DNA of 33,209 nucleotides, from NCBI GenBank assembly GCA_001443485.1, contig LDXQ01000024.1, forward strand, positions 1 to 33,209, written 5' to 3'. Within the stretch, counting starts at the first letter, position 1. Every line of letters begins with the position of its first letter. Positions 9,201 through 16,814 of this stretch are shown piece by piece. The translations under genes and the position numbers were made by a program. This DNA is from Candidatus Sysuimicrobiota bacterium CSP1-3 (GTDB lineage Bacteria; Sysuimicrobiota; Sysuimicrobiia; Sysuimicrobiales; Humicultoraceae). The notes under the pieces are model-generated. The model was given only the letters and a program-made list of their open reading frames with translations. It had not been told where the DNA came from and ran no database searches.

Positions 9201-9693
9201 TGCCGATGCGAATGTGCAGGTCGGCGGCCAGGCGCGTGTTCAGCGCCGCCATCCGCTGCTGCATGGCCAGCGCGGCGCGCACGGCCCGCTCCGGGTCGTC
9301 CTCGTGCGCGGCGGGCAGGCCGAAGACGGCCATCACCGCGTCGCCGATGAACTTCTCCACCGTGCCGCCGTGCCGCTGGATCTCCTCTCGCATTGCGGCG
9401 AAGTAGTCGCCGATGATGCGGCGCATCGCCTCGGGGTCGAGGCGGCCGGTCATCGACGTCGACCCCACCAGGTCGGCGAAGAGCACGCTGACGACCCGCC
9501 GTTCCGGCGCCTGGGCGCCCCGCAGCGGCGCGCCGCAGCGGAGGCAGAAGTGCGCGTCCAGCGGGTTCTCGGCGCCGCAGACGGCGCAGTGCTGCACCAG
9601 CGGCGTGCCGCAGCGCATGCAGAACTGCGCTTCCGCGGGGTTCAGCGTGTCACACCGCGGACAGCGGATCATGCGTGGATCTCCCGTAGCCAT
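6295..9693 (-). CDS. Zinc-ribbon / class III nucleotide cyclase / AAA-type ATPase / TPR signalling protein
   Basis: Very large regulator (1132 aa). Order of domains: two CxxC-x(10-13)-CxxC zinc ribbons (about residues 10-60); a class III adenylate/guanylate cyclase domain (about 65-240) with both metal-binding aspartates (FADLVGS and KFIGDAVMAVFG) and the VNLAARLQ motif, so it looks active; an ATPase with Walker A GSAGVGKT (about 285) and Walker B-like LLVVFEDLHWAEE; and a long helical C-terminal half with TPR-like repeats. This architecture is a common sensor-cyclase type in Actinobacteria, Chloroflexi and Proteobacteria. An alternative start is ATG 9672 (MIRCPRC), which has GGGAG at better spacing. 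Upstream are a TATAAT box and a CRP-type palindrome. It is first in the proposed operon and overlaps the next gene by 4 nt. Confidence 0.95.
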   Translation of the reverse strand: MATGDPRMIRCPRCDTLNPAEAQFCMRCGTPLVQHCAVCGAENPLDAHFCLRCGAPLRGAQAPERRVVSVLFADLVGSTSMTGRLDPEAMRRIIGDYFAAMREEIQRHGGTVEKFIGDAVMAVFGLPAAHEDDPERAVRAALAMQQRMAALNTRLAADLHIRIGISTGEVVADLRAVDAGEFMVTGEVVNLAARLQQAAPPDGIVGDDRTYSATRLAIQFAPLPPAVEGDFADRNRWQVTGLAERPAGKGLRAPLVGRDDEMQFLQALSRRAVEGRRHHLVTIIGSAGVGKTRLVEELLHVLSSSAEPPRVLRGRCPAYGEGLTYWPLAEMLKQECGIKDNDPAPTVGEKLHARVLHVCGPVFGPEESERIAADLATVLGVEVPRDYEGLWRERLQALKLAVEGVTVSPRDRAAGERPAGDALLRAFRSLLLAKAQSRPLLVVFEDLHWAEESLLDLVENLALRGVDAPVLNLCLARPELLERHPDWGGRIRNYTALSLSPLPKEQGRRLIGELLQGQAIPPDVRDAIVAKAEGNPFFIEEILRMLVDGGTLVRDERGWHLTSYPVEIRIPDTIHSILAARLDLLPALERRVTQDAAVVGRIFWLGALVATDGLNATEAVAALERLQDRELVEERAVSSLAGEREFAFKHALIREVAYTTLPKAARSDKHLRFARWLETTAAQTADKFLEVLAYHYEQAWRYRFETGDKAVDLARRAIDALRAAGARALALRTLPEARRLYERALAVLRNAGLDDDLPLLLELLTSRSEVVKWMTQPAVLLEDTETVLQLAPTIGRDDLLARAWLNRAFAEYLEERLQPAEEALSRALELFRKLGDRKGEADALEVLGRITDVLRGKLTKAQVAYRKAIDLYRDLGDDQGMARTMARLGRCLLNSGALSDARPVLVEALTLARQHSERISETHSVMGLAILAHLTGDSPEAIRLHQEAIALVQELGDAAGQAGIRRHLGMHYLRQGRLEEAEREMQTAYTIYRENVQGDPSVVLRGYAEVLVAKGDLLAAADYAERALAAIDPHGDPIGTATFGATLGKVRAAQGRAQEAESLFHHSVEILAASEYRIDLALTLQKYGEALRLLNQPERARPMLERARQLFAEMGAMQFVNEIDAQLQVVAT

Positions 9694-9781
9694 TGTGGCG
9701 GCAGTCCTTAGTTGAAAATGCGGACGCGGCGGCGGTGCCGACGCGAGAGCCGTCTGGCGAATCCGTGAAACCGTCTTCCTA

Positions 9782-9823
9782 ATTATAGGGGACTCGGCGC
9801 GGGCTCAGGTGACCAGCGTCACA
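9782..9823 (-). promoter_or_regulatory. Promoter of the cyclase gene with CRP-type operator
   Basis: On the minus strand a perfect TATAAT occupies 9787-9782, giving a predicted transcription start near 9775 and a leader of about 80 nt. No good -35 hexamer is present. Instead, positions 9808-9823 read GGTGA-N6-TCACA on the plus strand, matching the CRP/CAP half-site arrangement TGTGA-N6-TCACA in 9 of 10 positions. Its centre is at about -40.5, close to the -41.5 typical of class II activated promoters. Confidence 0.6.
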
Positions 9824-9841
9824 GCAAACGGCCGGCGCGGC

Positions 9842-10462
9842 CTATCGCGGCTGGGCGAAGACCTCCAGCATCCGCACCAGCACCCGACCGAGGAAGGTGT
9901 CGATCTGCCGCAGGGCGCGCAGCTGGTGCTCCGGCGCCAGGGCCAGGCGCGTGGTCACGGCCTCGCTGATGAGGCCGCGAAAGTGCAGGAACGCTTCCGC
10001 GGCCTGCGCGGCCGTCAGGCGGCGCGCCGCCAGGACCGCACCGAGGCGGCGTCCGGCCTGCTCGCCCGCGCGCAGGTGCAGGCGGCGCCGCGCGCCCCCG
10101 GTGAGGTAGCCCACCAGCGAGTTCATCAACGTGCGGCAGGTCTGGCCCACGCTCGTCCGCGCCGCCTCGTCGAGGGCCACGTACCAGGACGCAGCCGGAT
10201 CCGTCCGCGCCCGCGCCAGGGTCCGCCCCTGGCGGTGGATCTGCCGCGCCACCTGCACGGGGCGCGGCGCGCGGCTGCGCTGGAGCAACACCTGGAGATC
10301 CTCGCGGGCAAAACGGCGGTGCCCACCGGGAGTGCGGAACGCCTTGACCCGGCCGGCGTCGGCCCACGCCCGCAGCGTGGAGGCATCGACGCCGAGCACC
10401 CGGCGGGCTTCCCCGAGCGTCAGCCAGCGCCGCGCCATCGGCTTCCCGGCCTTTGCCTTCAT
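9842..10462 (-). CDS. MerR/excisionase-type DNA-binding regulator
   Basis: Predicted 206-aa transcription regulator. Residues about 8-60 form a MerR-like winged helix (LTLGEARRVLGVDASTLRAWADAGRVKAFRTPGGHRRF), typical for helix-turn-helix proteins that recognise a half-site. The rest (about 85-206) is all-helical, with no metal- or drug-binding motif that I recognise; it recalls helical sensor or partner-binding domains of RsbR N-terminal type, but this is a weak impression. ATG 10462 overlaps the stop of the upstream membrane protein gene (ATGA), implying coupling. An internal ATG at 10438 is possible. No target operator can be named. Confidence 0.85.
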   Translation of the reverse strand: MKAKAGKPMARRWLTLGEARRVLGVDASTLRAWADAGRVKAFRTPGGHRRFAREDLQVLLQRSRAPRPVQVARQIHRQGRTLARARTDPAASWYVALDEAARTSVGQTCRTLMNSLVGYLTGGARRRLHLRAGEQAGRRLGAVLAARRLTAAQAAEAFLHFRGLISEAVTTRLALAPEHQLRALRQIDTFLGRVLVRMLEVFAQPR

Positions 10463-11364
10463 GCCTGGCTGCCCGCCCGATCGTATGCCGCCTGCCGCCC
10501 CGGCTCCGCACGCACGGTCGCCAGGAGGAACCCGGCGAACATCAACACCGCGCCGGCCAGTTCGGCGACGTAGAGGTAGTCCCCGAGACCGAGCCGCACC
10601 AGGGAGCTGGCAAAGGCCAGAGAGAGCGCCCCCGTGGCGATCAAGACGTTCCCCAGGACCCGGTTCGGCATGATCTCCTTGCGCCACAGCAGCCACGCCG
10701 AGTACAGCGCACCGCCCACCAGGGATATCGTCCCGTAGATGTTGAAGATCGGCGTGAAGCGGCGGACCACCGCGCCGGGCGGGAGAATCTCCCGATACTG
10801 CGCGCTGAGGGTCTGCGTGGGGTCAAACGTCGCCGCGTTCAGCGGCAGCGTGAAGGTCAGGTAGGCTGCGCCCAGGCTCCCCGCCGCCAGCAGGATCGTC
10901 AGCACCGTAGTCAGCCGCTGCGGTGACCACTTCCGAATCCAGCGGCGGTACAGCGCCACCGTGAAGATGATCCCGTGAAACGTGATCAGCGCCGCCACGT
11001 AGCCTGGGCGGATGTCGAGCGGCGCCGCCAGTCCGATGAAGAGCAGCGCCGCGGCGGCGTACCCCATGATCAGAGCCAGCAGCAAATTGGGCATGCGCTG
11101 CCCGCTCAACAGGTACACCGTCCCCTGCCCCAGCCAGGCGGCGTTGAGGATCGCGCCGCCCAGATACCAGAGGCGGAAGACCGTGGGATCCCAGGCCAGC
11201 GTGGAGTACGCCTCGGTGAAACTGCCGACGCCGAACATGGTCAGGCCGATGCCCCAGACCAGCAGATGGGTCCCGCCCCGGCGGCGGTAGCGCCGGAAGA
11301 CGAGCAGGGCAAAGACCAGAATGACGAGCGCCGAGGCGACCGGTAGGGCCCGAGTCACAGACAT
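10459..11364 (-). CDS. Multi-pass membrane protein of unknown function
   Basis: Protein of 301 aa with about eight hydrophobic segments spread from residue 8 to 285, and short polar loops. It recalls the seven-helix sensory modules found at the N-terminus of some histidine kinases, but no kinase or other output domain follows. A polar loop of about 30 residues (about 178-205) falls before the sixth helix. The gene overlaps the downstream MerR-type regulator by ATGA, so a membrane sensor that acts on that regulator is a reasonable guess. A small membrane peptide gene ends 9 nt upstream. I do not recognise a named family. Confidence 0.8.
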   Translation of the reverse strand: MSVTRALPVASALVILVFALLVFRRYRRRGGTHLLVWGIGLTMFGVGSFTEAYSTLAWDPTVFRLWYLGGAILNAAWLGQGTVYLLSGQRMPNLLLALIMGYAAAALLFIGLAAPLDIRPGYVAALITFHGIIFTVALYRRWIRKWSPQRLTTVLTILLAAGSLGAAYLTFTLPLNAATFDPTQTLSAQYREILPPGAVVRRFTPIFNIYGTISLVGGALYSAWLLWRKEIMPNRVLGNVLIATGALSLAFASSLVRLGLGDYLYVAELAGAVLMFAGFLLATVRAEPGRQAAYDRAGSQA

Positions 11365-11373
11365 GGCAGCCTC

Positions 11374-11541
11374 CTATCGTCCCGGGTAAGGCACGATGCC
11401 CAGCAGCACCCCGCCGGCCAGCAGCAGCAGGACCAGGGTGACCACGCCGAGCGCGATCACGATGACCGGCACCGCCGCGCGGTAGAGTGGGGCGCGGGGC
11501 AGGGCCGGCCGGGGAGCCCGGCGGGACGGGGGTCGCGACAT
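11374..11541 (-). CDS. Small single-pass membrane peptide (55 aa)
   Basis: Short ORF starting at ATG 11541 with GGAGG six bases before the start. Residues 1-22 are rich in Pro and Arg; residues about 24-49 form one strongly hydrophobic helix; it ends in a short GIVPYPGR tail. The positive N-terminus suggests N-in topology. It lies between the HD phosphohydrolase gene and the multi-pass membrane protein gene in the same direction (9-nt gap to the latter). No homologue is recognised, but the ribosome binding site and tight packing support expression. Confidence 0.65.
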   Translation of the reverse strand: MSRPPSRRAPRPALPRAPLYRAAVPVIVIALGVVTLVLLLLAGGVLLGIVPYPGR

Positions 11542-11639
11542 CGCTTCCTCCGGGACTGGGTTTGCCGGCTGAAATTCTGGGGAAATCTTTGGATTCCTTC
11601 GTGATCCTTCGGACAATTGGTCCCGGTCGCGGGCCCCGC

Positions 11640-12347
11640 CTAGAGGAGCTTCACCCCGTTGATCTGCAGCTTGAAGGCGCACTCCAAGAACGCCGCCGCG
11701 CGGCGGCACATCACCATCCGCGAGAGGAAGATCTCGAAGTACTCCATCACCTGCGAGAGGGTGGTGTCGATGGTCAGTTCCAGGGTGATGGTCTTGCTCT
11801 TCTCGTCCACCCGCAGGAAGGAGTGCTCCACGGCGTAGTTGACCCGGTCGTGGATGTCGTAGGTGGTGGGATCGGGATTGCGCACCCGGGTGCGGTGCAC
11901 GTCCGACTTATCGGAGAGGATCACCGCCGCCCCCACAGGGCTCACCGGCTCGCCGTGCGGCTCCTCGTGGTTGCCGATGGCGCCCATGACGATGGCCCGC
12001 TCGGGGGGATCCATCCCGAGTTCTTCCAGGATGCGGTCGGCCAGGACGGCCCCGGCGTATTCGTGGTTTATCCGCCCGACGAGGTTGCCGATGTCGTGCA
12101 GGTAGCCGGCGATGGCGGCGAGTTGCGCCTGCCGCTCCTCCGTCCCCAGACGCTTGAGGATGTTGTAGGCGATGCTGGCCGTGAGGTTGGCGTGGCGCGT
12201 GCCGTGTTCCGTGTAGCCGATCGCGCCCGTATATTCGTTGGCCTTGTCCAGATAGGCCACGACCGCCGGGTGGCGCTTCACGTCATCCAGCGAGACCCCG
12301 CCGGCAGGTTTGGGCGCCGGCGCCGGGCGCGCCTTGCGAGCGCTCAT
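11640..12347 (-). CDS. HD-domain metal-dependent phosphohydrolase
   Basis: Soluble 235-aa protein. The complete HD-type metal site is visible: RHANL (His), YLHDIGN (His-Asp), NHEY and NHEE (His) and LSDKSD (Asp), spread between residues about 50 and 150. Such proteins hydrolyse phosphomonoesters or nucleotides; the substrate cannot be told from sequence. The N-terminal 20 residues are a Pro/Ala/Lys-rich tail. The start ATG 12347 is 22 nt after the glutamate dehydrogenase stop. A conserved C-terminal extension (about 165-235), with two cysteines and many hydrophobic residues, is not part of the HD core. Neighbours suggest an operon with gdhA and yajC. Confidence 0.9.
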   Translation of the reverse strand: MSARKARPAPAPKPAGGVSLDDVKRHPAVVAYLDKANEYTGAIGYTEHGTRHANLTASIAYNILKRLGTEERQAQLAAIAGYLHDIGNLVGRINHEYAGAVLADRILEELGMDPPERAIVMGAIGNHEEPHGEPVSPVGAAVILSDKSDVHRTRVRNPDPTTYDIHDRVNYAVEHSFLRVDEKSKTITLELTIDTTLSQVMEYFEIFLSRMVMCRRAAAFLECAFKLQINGVKLL

Positions 12348-12369
12348 CTCCCGTATCCTCCTCGCGGGC

Positions 12370-13614
12370 TCATCCATACAGCCCGCGCAAGCGGCGCGCC
12401 TCCACAATCCGTTCCACGCCCAGGGCGTAGGCGGCGGTGCGCATGTCCACGCGGTGCCGCTCCGCCATCCCCAGGACGTCGTGGAAGGCCTGCCGCATCT
12501 TCTCCTCCAAACGCTCGCGCACGACCTCTTCCTTCCAGAAGTAGCCGTAGCGGTCTTGCACCCACTCGAAGTAGGAGACGACCACCCCGCCCGCGTTAGC
12601 GAGAATATCGGGGATGATGAAGACACCCTTCTCCCGCAGGATGGCATCCGCCTCCGGCGTGGTCGGGCCGTTCGCGCCCTCGGCGATCACCCGAGCGCGC
12701 ACGCGGCGGGCATTCTCCACGGTGATCTGCCCGCCCAGCGCCGCCGGCACCAGCAGGTCGCACTCCAGGGTGAGCAGTTCCGCGTTGGTGATGGTCTTCG
12801 TCCCGGGCAGCCCCCCGACGCTGCCGGTCTCCCGCGCGTGGCGCGCCACCTCCTGCGGGTCCAGCCCGCCGGAGGCGTGGATGCCGCCGCGCACGTCGCT
12901 CACCGCGATGATCCGGGCGCCCGCCTCGTGCAGCAGCCGCGCCGCGTTGCTGCCGACGTTGCCGTAGCCCTGGATGACCACGCGCGCTCCCTCCAGGGTC
13001 ATGCCCAGCACGCGGAAGGCCGCGCGCACGGTGTAGAGCAGCCCGCGGGCGGTGGCCTCGTCCCGGCCGCGGGAGCCGCCCAGCGGCACCGGCTTCCCGG
13101 TGACGGTGCCGGGCTCCACATAGCCGCGCTTCATGCTGATCGTGTCCATCACCCAGGCCATGATCTGCGGGTGCGTCCCCACGTCCGGGGCGGGGATGTC
13201 CTTGTCCGGGCCGATGATGTCGAAGATTTCCGCGGTGTAGCGGCGGGTCAGCCGCTCCAGTTCGCGCATCGAGAGCTGGCTGGGGTCGACGGCGACGCCG
13301 CCCTTCGCGCCGCCGAAGGGGATGTCCACCACGGCGCACTTCACCGACATCCAGGCGGCCAGCGCCTTCACCTCGTCCAGCGTGACGGCGGGGTGGTAGC
13401 GGATCCCGCCCTTGGCCGGGCCGCGGATGGTGTCGTACTGCACCCGGAAGCCGGTAAAGATTTCCACCATCCCGTCGTCCATCTCAATCGGGATACTGAC
13501 GATGATGGACCGCTTGGGCGAGTGCAACGGCTTCAGGTCGCCCTCAGAATATCCCAGGAGGACCCCCACCCGGTCCACCATCTCCAGGTAGTCGTCGAAG
13601 GGTGAATCCGTCAC
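12370..13614 (-). CDS. gdhA: Glutamate dehydrogenase
   Basis: Catalyses reversible oxidative deamination of glutamate to 2-oxoglutarate and ammonia with NAD(P). The 414-aa length fits the hexameric small family. Visible motifs are RGPAKGGIRYHP, the catalytic segment KCAVVDIPFGGAKGG (about 104-118) and the Rossmann fingerprint VIQGYGNVGSNAA (about 217-229). Cofactor preference is not assigned. The start is GTG 13614, 16 nt downstream of yajC, giving MTDSPFDD. It precedes an HD hydrolase, a combination with no obvious metabolic link. Confidence 0.97.
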   Translation of the reverse strand: MTDSPFDDYLEMVDRVGVLLGYSEGDLKPLHSPKRSIIVSIPIEMDDGMVEIFTGFRVQYDTIRGPAKGGIRYHPAVTLDEVKALAAWMSVKCAVVDIPFGGAKGGVAVDPSQLSMRELERLTRRYTAEIFDIIGPDKDIPAPDVGTHPQIMAWVMDTISMKRGYVEPGTVTGKPVPLGGSRGRDEATARGLLYTVRAAFRVLGMTLEGARVVIQGYGNVGSNAARLLHEAGARIIAVSDVRGGIHASGGLDPQEVARHARETGSVGGLPGTKTITNAELLTLECDLLVPAALGGQITVENARRVRARVIAEGANGPTTPEADAILREKGVFIIPDILANAGGVVVSYFEWVQDRYGYFWKEEVVRERLEEKMRQAFHDVLGMAERHRVDMRTAAYALGVERIVEARRLRGLYG

Positions 13615-13630
13615 GGCGCCGGGCCTGCGC

Positions 13631-13918
13631 TTACTGGGTCGCCTTCGCCTGCTGCCGGCTGCGCACGGTCTGCACGGCGCTGCGGTCCGCCTTCACCTTA
13701 ACGTTCGGGGCCAGTTCCAGGGTGAGCTCCTCGTCCTTGATCTTGTCAATCGTGGCGTAGAGGCCGCCGACGGTGACGATCCGATCTCCTTCGCGCAGGC
13801 TGCGCAGCATCTCCCGCCGCCGCCGCATCTGCGTCGCCTGAGGACGCCAGACGAAGAAGAAAAAGAACAGGACGAACACCAGCAGCGGGATCAGCGCGGA
13901 CAATTGTTGCGGGTTCAT
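13631..13918 (-). CDS. yajC: YajC-type preprotein translocase accessory subunit
   Basis: Small membrane protein (95 aa) that associates with SecDF in the Sec export system. One N-terminal transmembrane helix with a run of phenylalanines (VLFFFFFVWRPQ) is followed by the family's basic linker (RRRREML) and a small beta-rich domain with GDRIVTVGGLYATI. A GAGAGGAG element precedes ATG 13918. In Firmicutes yajC usually follows ruvAB-queA-tgt; here it is near ruvB and a SpoIID-type gene but without queA/tgt, and secD/secF are not in the window. Confidence 0.95.
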   Translation of the reverse strand: MNPQQLSALIPLLVFVLFFFFFVWRPQATQMRRRREMLRSLREGDRIVTVGGLYATIDKIKDEELTLELAPNVKVKADRSAVQTVRSRQQAKATQ

Positions 13919-13999
13919 CAGACATCTCCTCTCTCACGGAATCCCCGTAGTCTTTCGCGCGCCTGGGGAAGCCCCCCTCCCCCGCCGCGGGGCATCTGC

Positions 14000-14025
14000 T
14001 ACAATGGCACCGACCGAGCGGAGGG
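14000..14025 (+). promoter_or_regulatory. Predicted -10 box and RBS of the gene at 14034
   Basis: TACAAT at 14000-14005 is a good -10 element; a matching -35 box is not evident. GGAGGG at 14020-14025 lies 8 nt before ATG 14034. Because the -10 box overlaps the upstream in-frame ATG at 14004, that ATG would not be on the transcript, which decides the start in favour of 14034. Confidence 0.5.
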
Positions 14026-14033
14026 TCAACAGG

Positions 14034-14510
14034 ATGGCCGAGGAACGGGAACTGACGCGCGAAGAGAAGATCGCCGCGGCGAAGGCGCGGGTCGAGGCGC
14101 TGAAAGCACAGCAGGCGGCACAGGCCGCCGCCGGCGCCCCCGCGGCTCCCGCGCCGGCGCCCCAGACGACCACGATGGACGTCCCGGTCTCCGCCGCCAA
14201 CGCGGCCGGGCGTCCGGTGGAGCGCGTGCAGGACAAGAAGATTCGCGCCTACGGCACCGTCAACCAGGCGGTGGACATCGTGGCCCCGCCTGAGGACGCG
14301 GAGAACTTGAAGAAGCTCCTGTCCGGCATCAGCGGTTATCAGAACCCTCTGCGCCGCGGCACCTTCCAGGTAGACTACCGCTACTACGCCGAGGCCCGCC
14401 GCCGGCTGCAGGCCGCCGGCTACGAGATCGAAGAGACCGACTTCATGGGCCGGGAGCTTTCGACCTGGAGCCCGCAGACCCGCGGCTGGACGAAAGTCGA
14501 AGGCGCCTAA
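14034..14510 (+). CDS. Conserved-looking protein of unknown function (158 aa)
   Basis: The N-terminal third is a charged helix (EERELTREEKIAAAKARVEA) followed by an Ala/Pro/Gln-rich linker (about 28-48), probably disordered. The C-terminal part (about 60-158) is a compact mixed domain with KIRAYGTVNQAVDIVAPP and RGTFQVDYRYYAEARRRLQAAGYEIEE. There is no signal peptide or membrane segment. Start chosen at ATG 14034 for its GGAGGG site; an upstream ATG at 14004 overlaps the likely -10 box. It is transcribed divergently from yajC and ends 16 nt before the convergent SpoIID-like gene. I do not recognise the family. Confidence 0.75.
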   Translation: MAEERELTREEKIAAAKARVEALKAQQAAQAAAGAPAAPAPAPQTTTMDVPVSAANAAGRPVERVQDKKIRAYGTVNQAVDIVAPPEDAENLKKLLSGISGYQNPLRRGTFQVDYRYYAEARRRLQAAGYEIEETDFMGRELSTWSPQTRGWTKVEGA

Positions 14511-14526
14511 CGCTGTCCGGGGTGTT

Positions 14527-15696
14527 TCACCGCGCCTCCACCTGGACACCCTGGTAGTAGAAGCCGAGAATCTCCGGGTAGGTCCGCCCCAGCAGCGCCT
14601 GGCCGCGCGCGCCCCACTGGCTCATCCCCACCCCGTGCCCGGAGCCGCGTCCCTGGAACTCCACCGCCGGCACCTCGTCCCGGGTCAGGCGCACGGCGAA
14701 CAGCGTGCTGCGCAGGAAGGTGACGCCCAGGATCGTCCGCAGGTCGGTGGCGCGGAGATCAAGCGCACCACTCGCGCCCGTGACGCGCACGGTCAGGGCG
14801 CGACCGGACGGGCTGGTCGCGGTGACCGCGACGCCGGCGATCCCCGGCACGGGCTTGCCGGCGCGGACCAGGCGTGCCTCCAGCGTGGGGATATCGATTC
14901 GGCTCAACCATTCCCGGCCCGGGTAATCTTGCCCGTAGGGATCGGGGACGCCGCGGAGGTACGGGTAGGGCTGCCCCCAGACGAACTCGCTGCTCTCGGT
15001 GGCGCCCCCGGAGTCGGAGTGGTGGGCGGCGAAGATCGGGCGTCCAGTGTGGGTCATGATGATGTCGCGGGTCGCGTCCACCGCTGCCGTCGTCCGGGGA
15101 TCCTCGGCGTTGATCCCGCCGTACACCTGGGAATCGGTTGTCGCCCGCAGGTCATAACCCTCCGCAGCGAACCGCCCCAGGCTCTGCAGCGCCAGCGTGC
15201 GCGCCGCCACCGCCTGCGCCTTCAGGGCCTCGGCCGGCCAGCCGGCATCGACCTCCATCTTCAGTACGCCGTACAGGTACTGCTCGACGTCGAGTTCATT
15301 GATCGCGGTGAGTTTCCCCTCCGGCGCGCGCCGCAGTTCGATCGCCCCGCGGTAGCGCCGGGGCCCCGCCTGCAGCCAGCCGTTGGCGGACCGCAGGCGC
15401 ACCACCGGGCCGAACCGGTTCCCCCCCGCCTCGATCCCCTGCCCTGCGGGGCGGAACTCGTAAGTCCCCGGCGCAAGTGTGGCTACCGCCTGCGCCGCCG
15501 GATCGCCCGCCTCGATGCTGCCGTCGGCTCCGATGGAAACGACGTCCTGGCTCAGGAGGATCCCGATGCGGACGATCTGCGTCGTCGATCCCCGCGCGGG
15601 CGGCGCCGCACCTGGCGACAGCAACCCGATCATGAGTACTGTGAGCAGGGAGAGCGACGGGAGTAAGGTGGCCGGTCGGAGGAAGCGCCGCATCAT
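14527..15696 (-). CDS. SpoIID/LytB-domain exported protein
   Basis: Predicted 389-aa secreted protein with an N-terminal signal peptide (about 1-37). The SpoIID domain covers about 120-385: LDVEQYLYGVLKMEVDAGWPAEALKAQAVAARTLAL, HHSDSGGATESS, and the terminal GRGSGHGVGMSQWGA. SpoIID of Bacillus is a lytic transglycosylase that degrades peptidoglycan stripped of stem peptides; related proteins in non-sporulating bacteria act in cell-wall remodelling. No sporulation gene is visible nearby, so the second role is more likely. It follows ruvB on the same strand with a 76-nt gap. Two adjacent ATG codons (15696, 15693) are possible starts. Confidence 0.93.
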   Translation of the reverse strand: MMRRFLRPATLLPSLSLLTVLMIGLLSPGAAPPARGSTTQIVRIGILLSQDVVSIGADGSIEAGDPAAQAVATLAPGTYEFRPAGQGIEAGGNRFGPVVRLRSANGWLQAGPRRYRGAIELRRAPEGKLTAINELDVEQYLYGVLKMEVDAGWPAEALKAQAVAARTLALQSLGRFAAEGYDLRATTDSQVYGGINAEDPRTTAAVDATRDIIMTHTGRPIFAAHHSDSGGATESSEFVWGQPYPYLRGVPDPYGQDYPGREWLSRIDIPTLEARLVRAGKPVPGIAGVAVTATSPSGRALTVRVTGASGALDLRATDLRTILGVTFLRSTLFAVRLTRDEVPAVEFQGRGSGHGVGMSQWGARGQALLGRTYPEILGFYYQGVQVEAR

Positions 15697-15772
15697 GTGT
15701 CCGGATCTAGGGGCGACGAAACCGGCCCATGGAGCTCTGTTCCGGCATCACCATCAACCTGCCATCGCGATC

Positions 15773-16804
15773 TCAGTCAGAGATTTGCCACAACGGCGTC
15801 GGGCCGCGCTCCGGCGGCGAGAGCCGGAGGTGCTCGTAGGCGGCGGCGGTAGCCTTCCGCCCGCCCGGCGTGCGCGAGAGGAACCCGCGCTTCAGCAGAA
15901 ACGGCTCGACGACCTCCTGCAGCGTCTCGGCCTCTTCGTTCAGCGTCGCCGCCAGCGCGTCGATCCCCACCGGCCCGCCGCCGTACACGTCGATCAGGGC
16001 GCGCAGCAGTTCCCGGTCGAGGCCGTCCAGACCCGCCTCGTCCACCCCTTCGAACTCGCAGGCCTGCCGCGCCACCTCACCGCTGATCCGCCCGTCGGCG
16101 CGCACCTGGGCGAAGTCCCGTACGCGGCGCAGCAGGCGGTTGGCGATCCGCGGCGTCCCCCGAGCCCGACGGGCGATCTCCAGTGCCCCCTCTTCCGTGA
16201 CCGGAACACCCAGGATCGCCGCCGAGCGCAGCACCACCTTCTGCAGGTCCTCCACCGGGAAGAAGTCCAGGTGGTGCACGATACCGAAACGCTCGCGCAA
16301 CGGCGAAGAGAGCAGTCCCGCCCGCGTCGTCGCCCCCGCCAGGGTGAAGGGCTTCAATTGGTAGCGCAGCGTGCGGGCGTGCACGCCCTTGTCGATGACG
16401 AAGTTGACGCAGAAGTCCTCCATCGCCGGGTAGAGGAGTTCCTCCACGGCGCGCGGCAGGCGGTGGATCTCGTCGATGAAGAGAATGTCCCCCCGGTCCA
16501 GATTCGTCAGGATGCCCATCAGGTCGCCGCCGCGCTCTAACGCCGGCCCGGAGGTGGAGATGAAGTTCGCGCCCATCTCGTTGGCGACGACGCCGGCGAC
16601 GGTGGTCTTGCCCAGCCCGGGCGGCCCGTGCAGCAGAATGTGGTCCACGGGCTCACTGCGTTCCTTCGCCGCCTGGATGCTGATGCGCAGCCCCTCGAAG
16701 ACCTTCCCCTGCCCGATGCACTCATCCAGCCGCTGCGGCCGCAGGCTGCGGATGAAGTGCTCCTCTTCGGCGGTGGCCTCGGGGGTAATGCGTTCGCGGC
16801 TCAT
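15773..16804 (-). CDS. ruvB: Holliday junction branch-migration helicase RuvB
   Basis: AAA+ motor (343 aa) that drives branch migration with RuvA. Walker [10 protein letters not shown] lies near residue 62, Walker [12 protein letters not shown] near 110, and the sensor/arginine-finger region [17 protein letters not shown] near 155. The C-terminal winged helix (about 260-335) contains the family [16 protein letters not shown]. Length is normal. It follows ruvA by 10 nt and forms the end of the ruvC-ruvA-ruvB cluster. Confidence 0.99.
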   Translation of the reverse strand: MSRERITPEATAEEEHFIRSLRPQRLDECIGQGKVFEGLRISIQAAKERSEPVDHILLHGPPGLGKTTVAGVVANEMGANFISTSGPALERGGDLMGILTNLDRGDILFIDEIHRLPRAVEELLYPAMEDFCVNFVIDKGVHARTLRYQLKPFTLAGATTRAGLLSSPLRERFGIVHHLDFFPVEDLQKVVLRSAAILGVPVTEEGALEIARRARGTPRIANRLLRRVRDFAQVRADGRISGEVARQACEFEGVDEAGLDGLDRELLRALIDVYGGGPVGIDALAATLNEEAETLQEVVEPFLLKRGFLSRTPGGRKATAAAYEHLRLSPPERGPTPLWQISD

Positions 16805-16814
16805 CGCTCAGTCC

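Noticed and set aside
7684-9711. Plus-strand 675-codon frame opposite the cyclase gene
   Set aside because: The opposite strand has intact cyclase, ATPase and zinc-ribbon motifs; this frame has none.
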